A stretch of 64,000 bases of DNA. It comes from Phragmitibacter flavus. GTDB lineage: Bacteria; Verrucomicrobiota; Verrucomicrobiia; Verrucomicrobiales; Verrucomicrobiaceae. The notes beneath the pieces were generated by a model. The model ran no database searches. It saw nothing but the letters and a program-made list of their open reading frames with translations, and was not told the DNA's origin. The first letter of the stretch is position 1; each line of letters begins with the position of its first letter. Position numbers and translations under genes: made by a program. This document shows positions 26,376 to 34,914 of this stretch, piece by piece. The stretch is taken from positions 248,001 to 312,000 of the forward strand of contig NZ_VAUV01000007.1 in assembly GCF_005780165.1 (NCBI RefSeq), given 5' to 3'.

Positions 26376-27491
26376 TCATTTAGGCTCCTCAGGGATGAGG
26401 GTTTCGGCGATTTGGTCGACGAGGGGTTTGCCTTCGCGGGTGAGATGGAGGTGGGTGGGGGTGAGGTGGATGAGGTTTTCGGTTTGAAGGGTGGGGAGCC
26501 AGTGGGCGATGGAGGGGGCAATGCGGCTGAGGGAGAGGCCTTCGGCGGTGCGGAGTTCGAGGGCAATGCGTTCCATGAGCCATTGGTTGTCGGTGAGGTC
26601 TTCGGATTCGACGATGGGGACGCGGTTTTGACTGAGGAGTTCGTTGTAGCGGGTGGTGTCGGAGATGTTTTTCCAGCGGGTGCGTTGATGCGTGCTGGAG
26701 GCGGAGGGGCCGAGGCCGAGGTAGTCGGCGCCCTGCCAGTAAGCTTGGTTGTGAAGGGAGCGGCGGCCGGGAAGGGCGAAGTTGGAGGTTTCGTAGTGTT
26801 CGTATCCGGCGGCTTCAAGGAGGTCGATGGTGGTGCCGAAGTGGTCGGCATCGCGGTCCTGGTTTTGATCAAGTTCGCCGGTTTGGTGGCGCTGGAGGAA
26901 GTCGGTGTCTTCTTCGTAGGTGAGGTTGTAGCAGGAGAGGTGGTCGGGCTTGAGGGAGAGGCTGTGGTGGAGTCCGGCGGTCCAGATGTCGAGGGTCTGG
27001 TGGGGGATGGAGAACATGAGGTCTAGGTTGAGGGCGGGGATGCCGGCGTCGCGGAGGATGTGGAAGGTTTCGGTGGCTTCGTCGGGGGCGTGATCGCGGC
27101 CGAGCAGGGTGAGGGTGGGTTGGTCCCAGGCCTGGACCCCGAGGCTGACGCGGGTGACGCCGAGGTCGCGCAGAAGCGTGGCTTTGGCGGGGCTGACGGT
27201 TTTGGGATTGGCTTCGAGGCAGAGTTCCTGGAGGTCGGAGAGGTCGAGTCGCTGGCGCAGGCCGTGGATGAGGGTGGTGAGGTGGGAGCGACTGAGGGCG
27301 GTGGGGGTGCCGCCGCCGAAGTAGATGGTTTTGGGTCGGAGATCCAGCTGGCGTTGGTGAAGGGTTAGTTCGTTGAGGATGGCATCGACAAATGCGGCCA
27401 TGTCGGTGTTGCCGGGCGTGTGTTTGTAGAAACTGCAATACGGGCAGACGCGGTGGCAGAAGGGGATGTGAAGGTAGAGGTGCTGGATCAA
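26376..27491 (-). CDS. hemW: radical SAM HemW-type protein
   Basis: A 371-residue radical SAM protein. The N-terminus YLHIPFCHRVCPYCSFYK has the CxxxCxxC cluster motif followed by an extra downstream Cys-aromatic context typical of the HemN/HemW family. TIYFGGGTPTAL and LCLEANPKTV follow, with a HemN C-terminal domain. It lacks the long N-terminal extension of the true coproporphyrinogen dehydrogenase HemN, so HemW (a haem-binding chaperone-like member) fits better. The start ATG is immediately before the motif and divergent from the squalene/phytoene synthase gene. Confidence 0.88.
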   Translation of the reverse strand: MIQHLYLHIPFCHRVCPYCSFYKHTPGNTDMAAFVDAILNELTLHQRQLDLRPKTIYFGGGTPTALSRSHLTTLIHGLRQRLDLSDLQELCLEANPKTVSPAKATLLRDLGVTRVSLGVQAWDQPTLTLLGRDHAPDEATETFHILRDAGIPALNLDLMFSIPHQTLDIWTAGLHHSLSLKPDHLSCYNLTYEEDTDFLQRHQTGELDQNQDRDADHFGTTIDLLEAAGYEHYETSNFALPGRRSLHNQAYWQGADYLGLGPSASSTHQRTRWKNISDTTRYNELLSQNRVPIVESEDLTDNQWLMERIALELRTAEGLSLSRIAPSIAHWLPTLQTENLIHLTPTHLHLTREGKPLVDQIAETLIPEEPK

Positions 27492-27544
27492 GGAACGGTG
27501 AATTTAGCTTTACTATGCCCGGCTTGCATCTTGCTTGTTGTCTG

Positions 27545-28552
27545 ATGAGTGACGAAAAAGATTTGGGGGGCAAGTTGCTGGCGGAGGTTTCGCGCAGTTT
27601 TTATCTGACGTTGAAGGCGTTGCCGGAGGGGGTGCGGGAGCCGTTGTCGCTGGCGTATTTGATGGCGCGGGCGGCGGACACACTGGCGGATACGACGGTG
27701 GTGCCGGGGGAGGTTCGACTGGGGTGTTTGAGGGATTTTGATGGGGTGGTGCAGGTCGGGGCGGAGGAACAGGGGTTGATGGCGCGATTGAAGTCGGAGT
27801 TCATGCCATTGCAGGAGGATGAGGGGGAGCGCAAATTGCTGGACCGGCTGCCGGAGGTGGTGAAGGCTTATCGGGCTTCTGATGATGTGGACCGGACGAT
27901 GACGCGCGGGGTGTTGGGTCCGATTGTGAAAGGGCAGATGCTGGACATTGAGCGGTTTCCGCAGGATGGACAGGTGAGGGCGCTGGTGACGGCGGCGGAA
28001 CTGGATGAGTATACCTGGCTGGTGGCGGGGTGTGTGGGGGAGTTTTGGACGAAATTGTGCGTGGCGAAGTTGGGGGCGTCGTTTGCATCCGGGACTACGG
28101 CGGATGAGATGGTCAGAAAAGGGGTGAATTATGGGAAGGGGTTGCAGTTGGTGAACATTTTGCGGGATGTGGCGAAGGATGGTCGGATGGGCCGTTGTTA
28201 TCTGCCGCTGACGGAGATTGAGGCCGTGGGGTTGACCATGGAAGAAGTGAGGGCGAAGCCGGCGGTGCTGCTGCCCTTGACGGTGAAGTGGCGGGAGCTG
28301 GCGCGGGAATATTTGATGGATGGTCTGGCTTATGTGGAGGCTTTGGAGATGAAGCGATTGCGGTATGCGACGGCGTTGCCGCTGTTGTTGGGGTTCAAGA
28401 CGCTGGTGCTGATTGAGCGGGCTTCGCAGGCAGAGTGGTTGGCGGGATTGAAGGTGCCGAGGGGGGAGACGACGAAGTTGTTGTTTGAGGCGGGCATTGC
28501 TTCAGCGACAAGAAACGGGATCAGCAAACTGGCAGCCAAGTGCATGGGGTAG
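27545..28552 (+). CDS. squalene/phytoene synthase family protein
   Basis: A 335-residue isoprenoid head-to-head synthase. The first Asp-rich motif is ARAADTLADT (about residues 36-45), preceded by SRSFYLTLKALPEGVREPLSLAYL. The second is QLVNILRDVAKDGRMGRCYLPL, the strongest family marker. Such enzymes condense two farnesyl or geranylgeranyl diphosphates to squalene (hopanoids) or phytoene (carotenoids). No hpn or crt partners are adjacent. ATG 27545 is chosen because homology begins there; an in-frame ATG lies at 27515. Confidence 0.88.
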   Translation: MSDEKDLGGKLLAEVSRSFYLTLKALPEGVREPLSLAYLMARAADTLADTTVVPGEVRLGCLRDFDGVVQVGAEEQGLMARLKSEFMPLQEDEGERKLLDRLPEVVKAYRASDDVDRTMTRGVLGPIVKGQMLDIERFPQDGQVRALVTAAELDEYTWLVAGCVGEFWTKLCVAKLGASFASGTTADEMVRKGVNYGKGLQLVNILRDVAKDGRMGRCYLPLTEIEAVGLTMEEVRAKPAVLLPLTVKWRELAREYLMDGLAYVEALEMKRLRYATALPLLLGFKTLVLIERASQAEWLAGLKVPRGETTKLLFEAGIASATRNGISKLAAKCMG

Positions 28553-28604
28553 GGGCGGTGTGGTTTGTGGTGACATGCATCAGGTTCGATGCTCCAATGA
28601 CCCA

Positions 28605-28883
28605 ATGATGAACTGGATGGTTGAGTTTAGCGCGTTTACCATGGTGTTTTCTGTCGTATTTGCGACGGCGACGGTGGTGGTGCATGTAGCGTTTGCCTTG
28701 GCGGTGTGGATCGACGCGAAGGAGGTGATGCTGCGCACGGGGGCGAGGACTTTTCTTGTGGGAGCAGGTCTTTGGGGATTGGGAATCTTGGTGACCGGAG
28801 TTTTGGGAGCGGGGATCTACTGGTTGATTCATCATTCGACGCTGCGGTTGGGGCCGGTGACGGCTGGAAAGAGTGAAGAGTAA
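28605..28883 (+). CDS. small hypothetical membrane protein
   Basis: About 92 residues starting at a Met-Met pair, with two hydrophobic helices at about residues 10-36 and 48-74 separated by DAKEVMLRTGART. The first helix is Val/Ala rich and the second Gly/Leu/Val rich. No family recognised. It is followed 6 bases later by the DMT transporter, so the two are probably translated from one message. Confidence 0.7.
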   Translation: MMNWMVEFSAFTMVFSVVFATATVVVHVAFALAVWIDAKEVMLRTGARTFLVGAGLWGLGILVTGVLGAGIYWLIHHSTLRLGPVTAGKSEE

Positions 28884-28889
28884 AAACAT

Positions 28890-29771
28890 ATGAGTTCCTG
28901 GGTGTTTCTATGGGCTGCCCTTGGGGCGCTCACCTATGTGGCGGCAGCTTTGACTTTAAAGCGGGCGGCGGAGCTGGGGGCCGGGCTGTGGCATTCGACC
29001 TGGGTGTCGAATGTGCTGGTGGGTTTGCTGTTCCAGATTTTGTTGCTGTTTCCTGGCGAGTGGATGCCGGTGGAGATGTGGTATCAACCGATGTTGGTGG
29101 CGTTGTTGTTTCTGGCGGGGCAGGTGCTGACGTTGTTTTCGTTTCAGCGCGGGGATGTGTCGGTGGCGACGCCGGTGTTGGGTTTGAAGATCGTGATGGT
29201 GGCGGTGTTGACGACGTTGATCATTGGTTCGGCGTTGTCCTGGCAGTTGTGGCTGGCGGCGATTTTGAGCACGTTGGGGATTGTGTTTTTGAATCAGAAG
29301 AGCGCGGTGGGTGGCGGAGGAAAAACGGGGATTACGGTATTGAGTTCCGGCATGGCGGCGGGATGTTATGCGTTGTTTGATGTGCTGGTGCAGAAGTGGT
29401 CGCCCGCGTGGGGCATCGGGACGTTTTTGCCGGTGATGATGGGGATGGTCGGAGTATTTTCGTTGCCGGTGGGATTCTTGTTTCCTTCTCCGCTGTTGAA
29501 GATGCCGACTCAGACGCTAAAGTGGTTGGTTGGCGGGGGGCTGCTGTTTGCGTTGCAGTCGATTTTTCTGGTGGCGAGTATTGGCTATTTTGGCCAGGCA
29601 ACGACTTCCAATGTGATTTATAGTTCACGTGGGTTGCTGAGCGTGGCGGCGGTGATGTTAATCGGGCATTGGTTTAGCAATGCCGAAAAGGATCTGGAGG
29701 CGGCTGTGATGAAGAAGCGCTTTGTCGGAGCGGCGCTGATGTTTGTGGCGATCCTGCTAGTGCTGATCTGA
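28890..29771 (+). CDS. EamA/DMT superfamily transporter
   Basis: A 293-residue inner-membrane protein with about ten TM helices in two EamA repeats. Each repeat ends with the typical pattern of a charged-poor helix and a short loop: FSFQRGDVSVATPVLGLK in the first half and FGQATTSNVIYSSRGLLSVAAVMLIGH in the second. DMT transporters export amino acids, nucleosides or other metabolites; the substrate is not evident. Probably co-transcribed with the small membrane protein upstream. Confidence 0.85.
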   Translation: MSSWVFLWAALGALTYVAAALTLKRAAELGAGLWHSTWVSNVLVGLLFQILLLFPGEWMPVEMWYQPMLVALLFLAGQVLTLFSFQRGDVSVATPVLGLKIVMVAVLTTLIIGSALSWQLWLAAILSTLGIVFLNQKSAVGGGGKTGITVLSSGMAAGCYALFDVLVQKWSPAWGIGTFLPVMMGMVGVFSLPVGFLFPSPLLKMPTQTLKWLVGGGLLFALQSIFLVASIGYFGQATTSNVIYSSRGLLSVAAVMLIGHWFSNAEKDLEAAVMKKRFVGAALMFVAILLVLI

Positions 29772-29784
29772 CCGTTGAGAGAGC

Positions 29785-30294
29785 TTATTTGCCAACGGAA
29801 CCATGGAAGCCTGCTTTGTTCAGGGAGGCGATGAGATCAGATTCGGTGAAGTCGCCTTTGACGGTGAAGCTGTTCTGTTTGTTGACGATGTTGTATTCGG
29901 TGACACCGGGTGTCGATTTGACGGCGTCGGTCATGGCGTTGACGCATTTCTGACAGCAGAGATGGACGCTGGTGACGGTGGCGGTGGTAAGTTTTTTAGC
30001 AGGTTTGACGATCGTGGAAGAGGCGGCGGCGCTTGGTTCGGAACTGGTGCCGTAGTAGCCAGCGTCCATGATGGCCTCGACGGCTTTTTTGGCATTGGTT
30101 TTGGATTTCGAAACGATGGTTACAGTTTCACCTTCGGCGGTGACCGTGACGTCTTTGAGGTCGGCGGCGGCTTTGATGATGCCGTTGGTGCAGCCTTTGC
30201 AGCAGTTATGCACGCCTTCGAGGGTGACGGTGGTTTCGGCCTGGGCAATGGTGCTGACGAGTAGAAGGAAGGAAACTAGGATGGTTGATTTCAT
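29785..30294 (-). CDS. exported protein with two heavy-metal-associated (HMA) domains
   Basis: A 169-residue protein with a signal peptide (about residues 1-19, ending AQA). Two ferredoxin-like HMA domains follow: residues about 20-85 with HNCCKGC and 105-165 with HLCCQKC. In both, the usual CxxC metal site is extended to CCxxC with a preceding His. A Ser/Ala/Pro linker joins them. It should bind copper, zinc or another soft metal in the periplasm. The upstream ATG at 30327 would spoil the signal peptide, so 30294 is used. No metal ATPase is adjacent. Confidence 0.8.
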   Translation of the reverse strand: MKSTILVSFLLLVSTIAQAETTVTLEGVHNCCKGCTNGIIKAAADLKDVTVTAEGETVTIVSKSKTNAKKAVEAIMDAGYYGTSSEPSAAASSTIVKPAKKLTTATVTSVHLCCQKCVNAMTDAVKSTPGVTEYNIVNKQNSFTVKGDFTESDLIASLNKAGFHGSVGK

Positions 30295-30338
30295 AGGATG
30301 AGATGTGAACGTCTGGATGGCGACCATTCTTGGGGGAG

Positions 30339-31076
30339 TTATTGCACGGCGACAAATTGGATGAGGTGAGGTCGTGCACGGGGATGAAGTTTTTCGAGCA
30401 AAAGACGCATGGTTTCTTCAGACATGGCGGTGCAGCCTGAGGTGGGTTCGTTGGGGGTTGGCCAGAGATGGAGGAAGATGCAGGAGCCGGAGTGGGGGCG
30501 ATTTTTCGGATTGTGGGTGACGAACAGGCCGAGCCGATAGCTTCCTCCAGACGGGATCATGGACTCGGCGCTCTGCCAATCGCGGGTGACTTCACGAGTG
30601 TCGACGATCTGGTTGTAATGGTGCGAGTTTGGGTCATCAACCCCCGCATGGTGGGGGGTCATCCGATGGTAGGGGAGGTTGGAGTGGACTGAGGCGGCTT
30701 CTCCAAAAGCATACGGAATTCGGAACACACCAAGGGGAGTGCGTTTGTCGCCTTCGCGTTTCAGGGGAATGGAGGCCGGTCGTTGGATAGAGTGTTCGCC
30801 GATGCCCCATGCAAGGCCATTACGACCCAGTGAAACGGGGCTGGGACCGAGGGTGGATTGCCATTGATCAAGGTGTCGTTCGAGCAGCCAGAGGTGTCCG
30901 GCAGTGGACGAGATGGTGCTTGCCTGAACGACGACGATCTGAGTGCAAGTGGGATCAACAGCGGTGAGGAATTCGGGCGGTATGGTTGGAGCGGGAAGCG
31001 GGCTTTGCATGGTGTGACAGCCGAGGAGGAGGATGCAGCAGATGGCGGGCAGGACTGATGGGAAGGGGGGATTCAA
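30339..31076 (-). CDS. L,D-transpeptidase (YkuD-like) lipoprotein
   Basis: A 245-residue protein with a lipobox (LLLGCH, Cys about residue 20). The C-terminal catalytic region has SGSCIFLHLW, supplying the His, followed by TSGCTAMSEE, the SxGC motif with the nucleophilic Cys. TPLGVFRIPYAFGEA is the substrate-side strand. Such enzymes form 3-3 cross-links in peptidoglycan or attach proteins to it, acting in the periplasm. This protein resembles the YafK/ErfK-like subgroup. It follows the HMA gene on the same strand upstream by 45 bases. Confidence 0.82.
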   Translation of the reverse strand: MNPPFPSVLPAICCILLLGCHTMQSPLPAPTIPPEFLTAVDPTCTQIVVVQASTISSTAGHLWLLERHLDQWQSTLGPSPVSLGRNGLAWGIGEHSIQRPASIPLKREGDKRTPLGVFRIPYAFGEAASVHSNLPYHRMTPHHAGVDDPNSHHYNQIVDTREVTRDWQSAESMIPSGGSYRLGLFVTHNPKNRPHSGSCIFLHLWPTPNEPTSGCTAMSEETMRLLLEKLHPRARPHLIQFVAVQ

Positions 31077-31239
31077 CAGGGAAAGTTTGAAAAGGGTTGA
31101 TCACTGAGATGGCAGGATTGAGAGCGCAGCAGTTTTTTCTTGTTTAGCCTCAGCAAGTTCGATACGATTCGGGTTCGGTTCGGTGTGCTGGACTTTTGCT
31201 CAAGCATTTACGGCCAATCTTGTTTTGTCATCTGTGAAA

Positions 31240-33942
31240 ATGCGTTTTTATTTCAGGTCTTTGTCGATGCTGGCAGCGGTGGCTGGATTGAGTTATTGCG
31301 GGGCTGATGTGAACGCGGCCACGATGGTTTGGGATGTCAACTCGGGAACCGACGGGGCTCAGGATGGCAATGGGACGTGGACGAATGGTGCTGGGAACTG
31401 GTTCAATGAAACGGTGCCGTTGCAGAATCAGAATTGGAACAATGCGGCCAATGATACGGCAGTTTTCGGTGCGGGCGGAACGTTGGTCAGCCAGACGGTG
31501 ACGGTTTCAGGGACGGTTAACACGAATGGGATGGTGTTCCGTCCTTTGGTGGCGACCTCCCCGGCCTATATTTTTGGTGGAGCAGGCACTGTGGCATTGG
31601 CTTCCGGATCGACGATTTCGGTTTTGGATGGTGCGTCGGGCCTTGGTGCCAATCAACGGATCACTTTTGGGTCGGCGATTTCGGGGGAGAATTTAACGAT
31701 CCAGAAAACCGGCGGATCGGCTCTGGCTTTGATGACGATTTCGGGAACGAATAGTTTGACGGGCACCTTGTCGCTTCGGAATACAGGAGCAGCCACTGGC
31801 GGACTTTTTGTGCAGGTGAACGGACAGAGTTCTCTGCCTTCGGGGACTTTAACGGCGGTGGACGGGGGGGCGGATGCGACGCTGGTGCTTGGGGCGAGGG
31901 GGGCTTGGGCAGTGCCGTTTGTTTTGAGTGGCGTTGGAGCTGGCGGCAGGGGCGCAATCCGTATGGATGCCAATGGCACGATCCTGACCGGCAGCATCAC
32001 CTTGGCAGGCAATGCGAGCATCACGAGCAATACGGGGTCGACTCTTTCCACGATCAACTCGAACATTGGTCAGTCGGTGGGGCCGTTTAGTCTGACGTTG
32101 GGACGTCAAGGCGCTGGCACCAATACGGTGGTGCTGGGCGGTAACAACACCTTTACTGGCGGGCTGACGATTGATATCAATGAAGTGAGGATCAACAACC
32201 TGGGAGCGTTGAATTCAGCGGCTCCGAATGTGGTGACTTTTGCCTCCAGCGCCAACAACAAAGGTTTGGTGCTTAATGGATTTTCGGTGAGTGTGGCTGG
32301 TTTGGTTTCATCGGGTGGGACGGGCACCATCAGTGTGAGAAATTCGAATGCCGCAGCGGCGACTCTGACGATTGATACGCCCACCTTGGGGGCGTCGCCT
32401 TTTGGTGGGGTGATTGAGGATGGCGTGGGTGGCGGCGCTCTGTCAGTGGTGAAGAACGGGGCGGGAACTCAGGCACTTAGTGGGGCCAACACGTTTACGG
32501 GCGGACTGACCTTGAATGCAGGCCAGCTCAATATCAACAGCGCGACGGCCTTGGGAGCGACAGCCAGCACGTTTACCATTAACGGCGGCACGGTAGGCAA
32601 CAGCAGTGGTGGGGCAATCGTGAACGCCAACAACAACGCCATTGTTTGGAATGGGAATTTCATCGCTTCTCCATCGTCGGCATTGGATCTTGGTGTTGGG
32701 GCAATTTCTTTGGGATCAGCTGCCGGCACCGTTCGTGATGTGAATGTGACGGGTGTGCTGTCACTGACTTTAGGCGGCAGTATTTCCGATGGCGCCACTG
32801 CCACTGGAGTTAGCAAATCGGGAGGAGGCACGCTGGTATTGGGTGGGATTGACAGCACTTACACGGGGCTAACTTCGGTGACGGGTGGGAATCTTCGAAT
32901 TCGCAGTGACAAGGCGTTGGGCGGCACGGCGGCGGGAACCATTTTGGCAGCGAATACGCGCCTTCAGTTGGAGAACAACATCACGGTGACGGGCGAGGAA
33001 CTTATCACGCCTTATATTGAAAACCTAAGCGGTGCCAACACTTGGAATGGCAATGTGCAGGCGGCGATTGGAGCGACTTTGACGTTGGATGCTGCGGCGG
33101 GAACTTTGCGGATTACCGGAGATGTCAATGCGGCTTCGACAGATCTCGTTGCGCATACTTTTAACGTGATTGGGTCGGGGACGGGCGAGGTGGTGGGAGC
33201 GATCTCTGGAACGCTTAGCGTTAACAAGACGGGAAGCGGCACATGGGTGTTTAGTGGGGCGAATGTTTACACGAGCGCCACCAATATCAATGGAGGCAAC
33301 TTACAGATTGGCAGGTTGGGGGTTGGGCAAAGTGGCACGGGCGCGGTGAATTTGACGAATGTGAGTTCGGTATTGTCCGGGACGGGTAATGTGCGTGGCA
33401 ATGTGAGTGTCACCAATGGCATGATCCGCGCGGGAGACAATGGGGGGGCGGGGGTGGGAACGTTGATGTTTGCCACGAGTGTGACGTTCAGTCCAAGTTC
33501 GTTGGCGACGGTGGGTGAGTTTACTTTGTTGAGCAACGGGGTCGGGGACAAACTTAGCATCGCGAGCAATCTTACCTTGAATGCGAACAGTCGTTTTGAT
33601 GTGGTTTTTGATCCCACTTATACGCTGACGGTGGGTGACTCATGGGACATTGTCGATTGGGGTGGCAGCCTGGGGTTGAATGGGTTTGATGTGGGTGGGG
33701 ATCGTGATGGGGCGGGGGATGCGCTGGACAACCTCAATCTCCCGGATTTGACGTTGCTGGCGGGATATTCGGGTCAGATTTGGCAGGTCACCAATTTTAG
33801 TGGCAGCGGGGCGCTCACCGTTAGTATTGCCAATGTGCCGGAGCCCACACGGGTTTTGTTGTTGGCTGGTGGGATGCTGGGCTGGTGGTGGCGGCGGCGG
33901 CGGTGGCGGTGGGTGGGTGGTTTGATTTGGACGGGTGAATGA
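31240..33942 (+). CDS. PEP-CTERM protein with autotransporter-associated beta-strand repeats
   Basis: A 900-residue secreted protein with signal peptide (about residues 1-30, NAATMVWD after it). The body is a beta-solenoid of repeated GGANTFTGGLTL-like units: TNGLSLRN, LGGNNTFTGGLTIDINEVRINN, LSGANTFTGGLTLNAGQLNI, FSGANVYTSATNINGGNLQI, typical of the PATR repeat. The C-terminus has the PEP-CTERM signal: VPEPTRVLLLAGGMLGWWWRRRR. About 13 residues follow the Arg cluster, which is longer than usual. PEP-CTERM proteins are sorted by an exosortase in EPS-producing bacteria; no exosortase is in the window. The start ATG 31240 is preferred over the GC-poor upstream frame. Confidence 0.9.
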   Translation: MRFYFRSLSMLAAVAGLSYCGADVNAATMVWDVNSGTDGAQDGNGTWTNGAGNWFNETVPLQNQNWNNAANDTAVFGAGGTLVSQTVTVSGTVNTNGMVFRPLVATSPAYIFGGAGTVALASGSTISVLDGASGLGANQRITFGSAISGENLTIQKTGGSALALMTISGTNSLTGTLSLRNTGAATGGLFVQVNGQSSLPSGTLTAVDGGADATLVLGARGAWAVPFVLSGVGAGGRGAIRMDANGTILTGSITLAGNASITSNTGSTLSTINSNIGQSVGPFSLTLGRQGAGTNTVVLGGNNTFTGGLTIDINEVRINNLGALNSAAPNVVTFASSANNKGLVLNGFSVSVAGLVSSGGTGTISVRNSNAAAATLTIDTPTLGASPFGGVIEDGVGGGALSVVKNGAGTQALSGANTFTGGLTLNAGQLNINSATALGATASTFTINGGTVGNSSGGAIVNANNNAIVWNGNFIASPSSALDLGVGAISLGSAAGTVRDVNVTGVLSLTLGGSISDGATATGVSKSGGGTLVLGGIDSTYTGLTSVTGGNLRIRSDKALGGTAAGTILAANTRLQLENNITVTGEELITPYIENLSGANTWNGNVQAAIGATLTLDAAAGTLRITGDVNAASTDLVAHTFNVIGSGTGEVVGAISGTLSVNKTGSGTWVFSGANVYTSATNINGGNLQIGRLGVGQSGTGAVNLTNVSSVLSGTGNVRGNVSVTNGMIRAGDNGGAGVGTLMFATSVTFSPSSLATVGEFTLLSNGVGDKLSIASNLTLNANSRFDVVFDPTYTLTVGDSWDIVDWGGSLGLNGFDVGGDRDGAGDALDNLNLPDLTLLAGYSGQIWQVTNFSGSGALTVSIANVPEPTRVLLLAGGMLGWWWRRRRWRWVGGLIWTGE

Positions 33943-33989
33943 TGGGGGCAGGGTGGCTGCCTGGGGTGGATGGCCGGAATGATGAAACT

Positions 33990-34032
33990 GACAGGCAGCA
34001 TGCCTGTCTCACGCACAGGCTACAAACCTGTG
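33990..34032. repeat. two more copies of the ACAGGCT-type palindrome
   Basis: GACAGGCA-GCA-TGCCTGTC (33990-34008, perfect) and CACAGGCT-ACA-AACCTGTG (34014-34032, one mismatch). They lie between the PEP-CTERM gene and the beta-helix gene, whose stop codon it adjoins. Same family as the copies at 21938-22054. Confidence 0.9.
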
Positions 34033-34911
34033 TCACTCTTTGGGGGCTTGTCTTGAGATGTTTTTCTCAGTGAAAAGGGTGTTGGGGCCGATGGAGAAGT
34101 CTTTGGCCTGATTGAAGATGATGGTGTCGGTGACGCTGTGGGATTTGCCGGTGAACTTGAAGGCGGGTCCGAGGTTGTCGTGGACGATGCAGTTTTTGTA
34201 GGTGGTGGTGCAGCGATCAACGTCGGCGACGCCGCCTTCTATGGAGCCGTTCCAGGCGATTTCGGCTCCAGCGACGTCCATTTGCACTTCGCCGTGGGCG
34301 CTGATGCCTTCGTCGCCATTGGAAAAGGCACGGACGTTTTCGAGTCGGATGCCGACCCACTTGTTATGGATGTTGAAGCCGTCGTTGGAGGCATGTTTGG
34401 CGGTGATGTTGCGCACGATGATGTGGGAGCAGGCGATGGTGATGCCGCTGGTCCAGGGTTTGGGCGGGCAGAGGATGGTGTGTTGGCCGGGGGTTTTGGA
34501 GGCGGGCCAGCGGAAGTAGATGGAGCCGTCGGGGAGGACGCCCATCTGGCCGGGCTTGACGGTGGCGGGCGGATGGTAGAGTCGGGTTTTGATGATTTTG
34601 TCGTTGCGTGCCCGCTCGGCGGCAGTGTCCCAGGCGAGAGTAATGGGGATTTCTTCGATGAACAGTCCGGTGCATTGACCGTCCTGATCAAGCGGGTAGG
34701 CGGCGATGGGACCGGTGGAGGTCCACAGGTTGCCTTCTTTTTTCCAGGTATGGTTGGTGATATCGACGCCGAGATCGATGGTGAGTCCCTTGCCGTCAAA
34801 GATGACAGGGTTTTCGGGCGTTCCGCCTTTGGTGAGGATGAGGGGCTGGTCGGTGATCTCGCCGGACCAGATCGATGTGGCAACAAGGAGGGACGCAAGA
34901 ATGAAGCGCAT
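34033..34911 (-). CDS. secreted right-handed beta-helix protein
   Basis: A 292-residue exported protein with signal peptide (about residues 1-16, IWSGEIT after it). The body looks like a parallel beta-helix: PVIFDGKGLTIDLG, GITIACSHIIVRNITAKH, ASNDGFNIHNK, IRLENVRAFSNGDEGISAHG, TTTYKNCIVHDNLG. This suggests polysaccharide binding or lyase activity. It is encoded 3 bases after the pyruvyltransferase-like gene, which makes an operon of two exported proteins. Confidence 0.72.
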   Translation of the reverse strand: MRFILASLLVATSIWSGEITDQPLILTKGGTPENPVIFDGKGLTIDLGVDITNHTWKKEGNLWTSTGPIAAYPLDQDGQCTGLFIEEIPITLAWDTAAERARNDKIIKTRLYHPPATVKPGQMGVLPDGSIYFRWPASKTPGQHTILCPPKPWTSGITIACSHIIVRNITAKHASNDGFNIHNKWVGIRLENVRAFSNGDEGISAHGEVQMDVAGAEIAWNGSIEGGVADVDRCTTTYKNCIVHDNLGPAFKFTGKSHSVTDTIIFNQAKDFSIGPNTLFTEKNISRQAPKE

Positions 34912-34914
34912 GGG

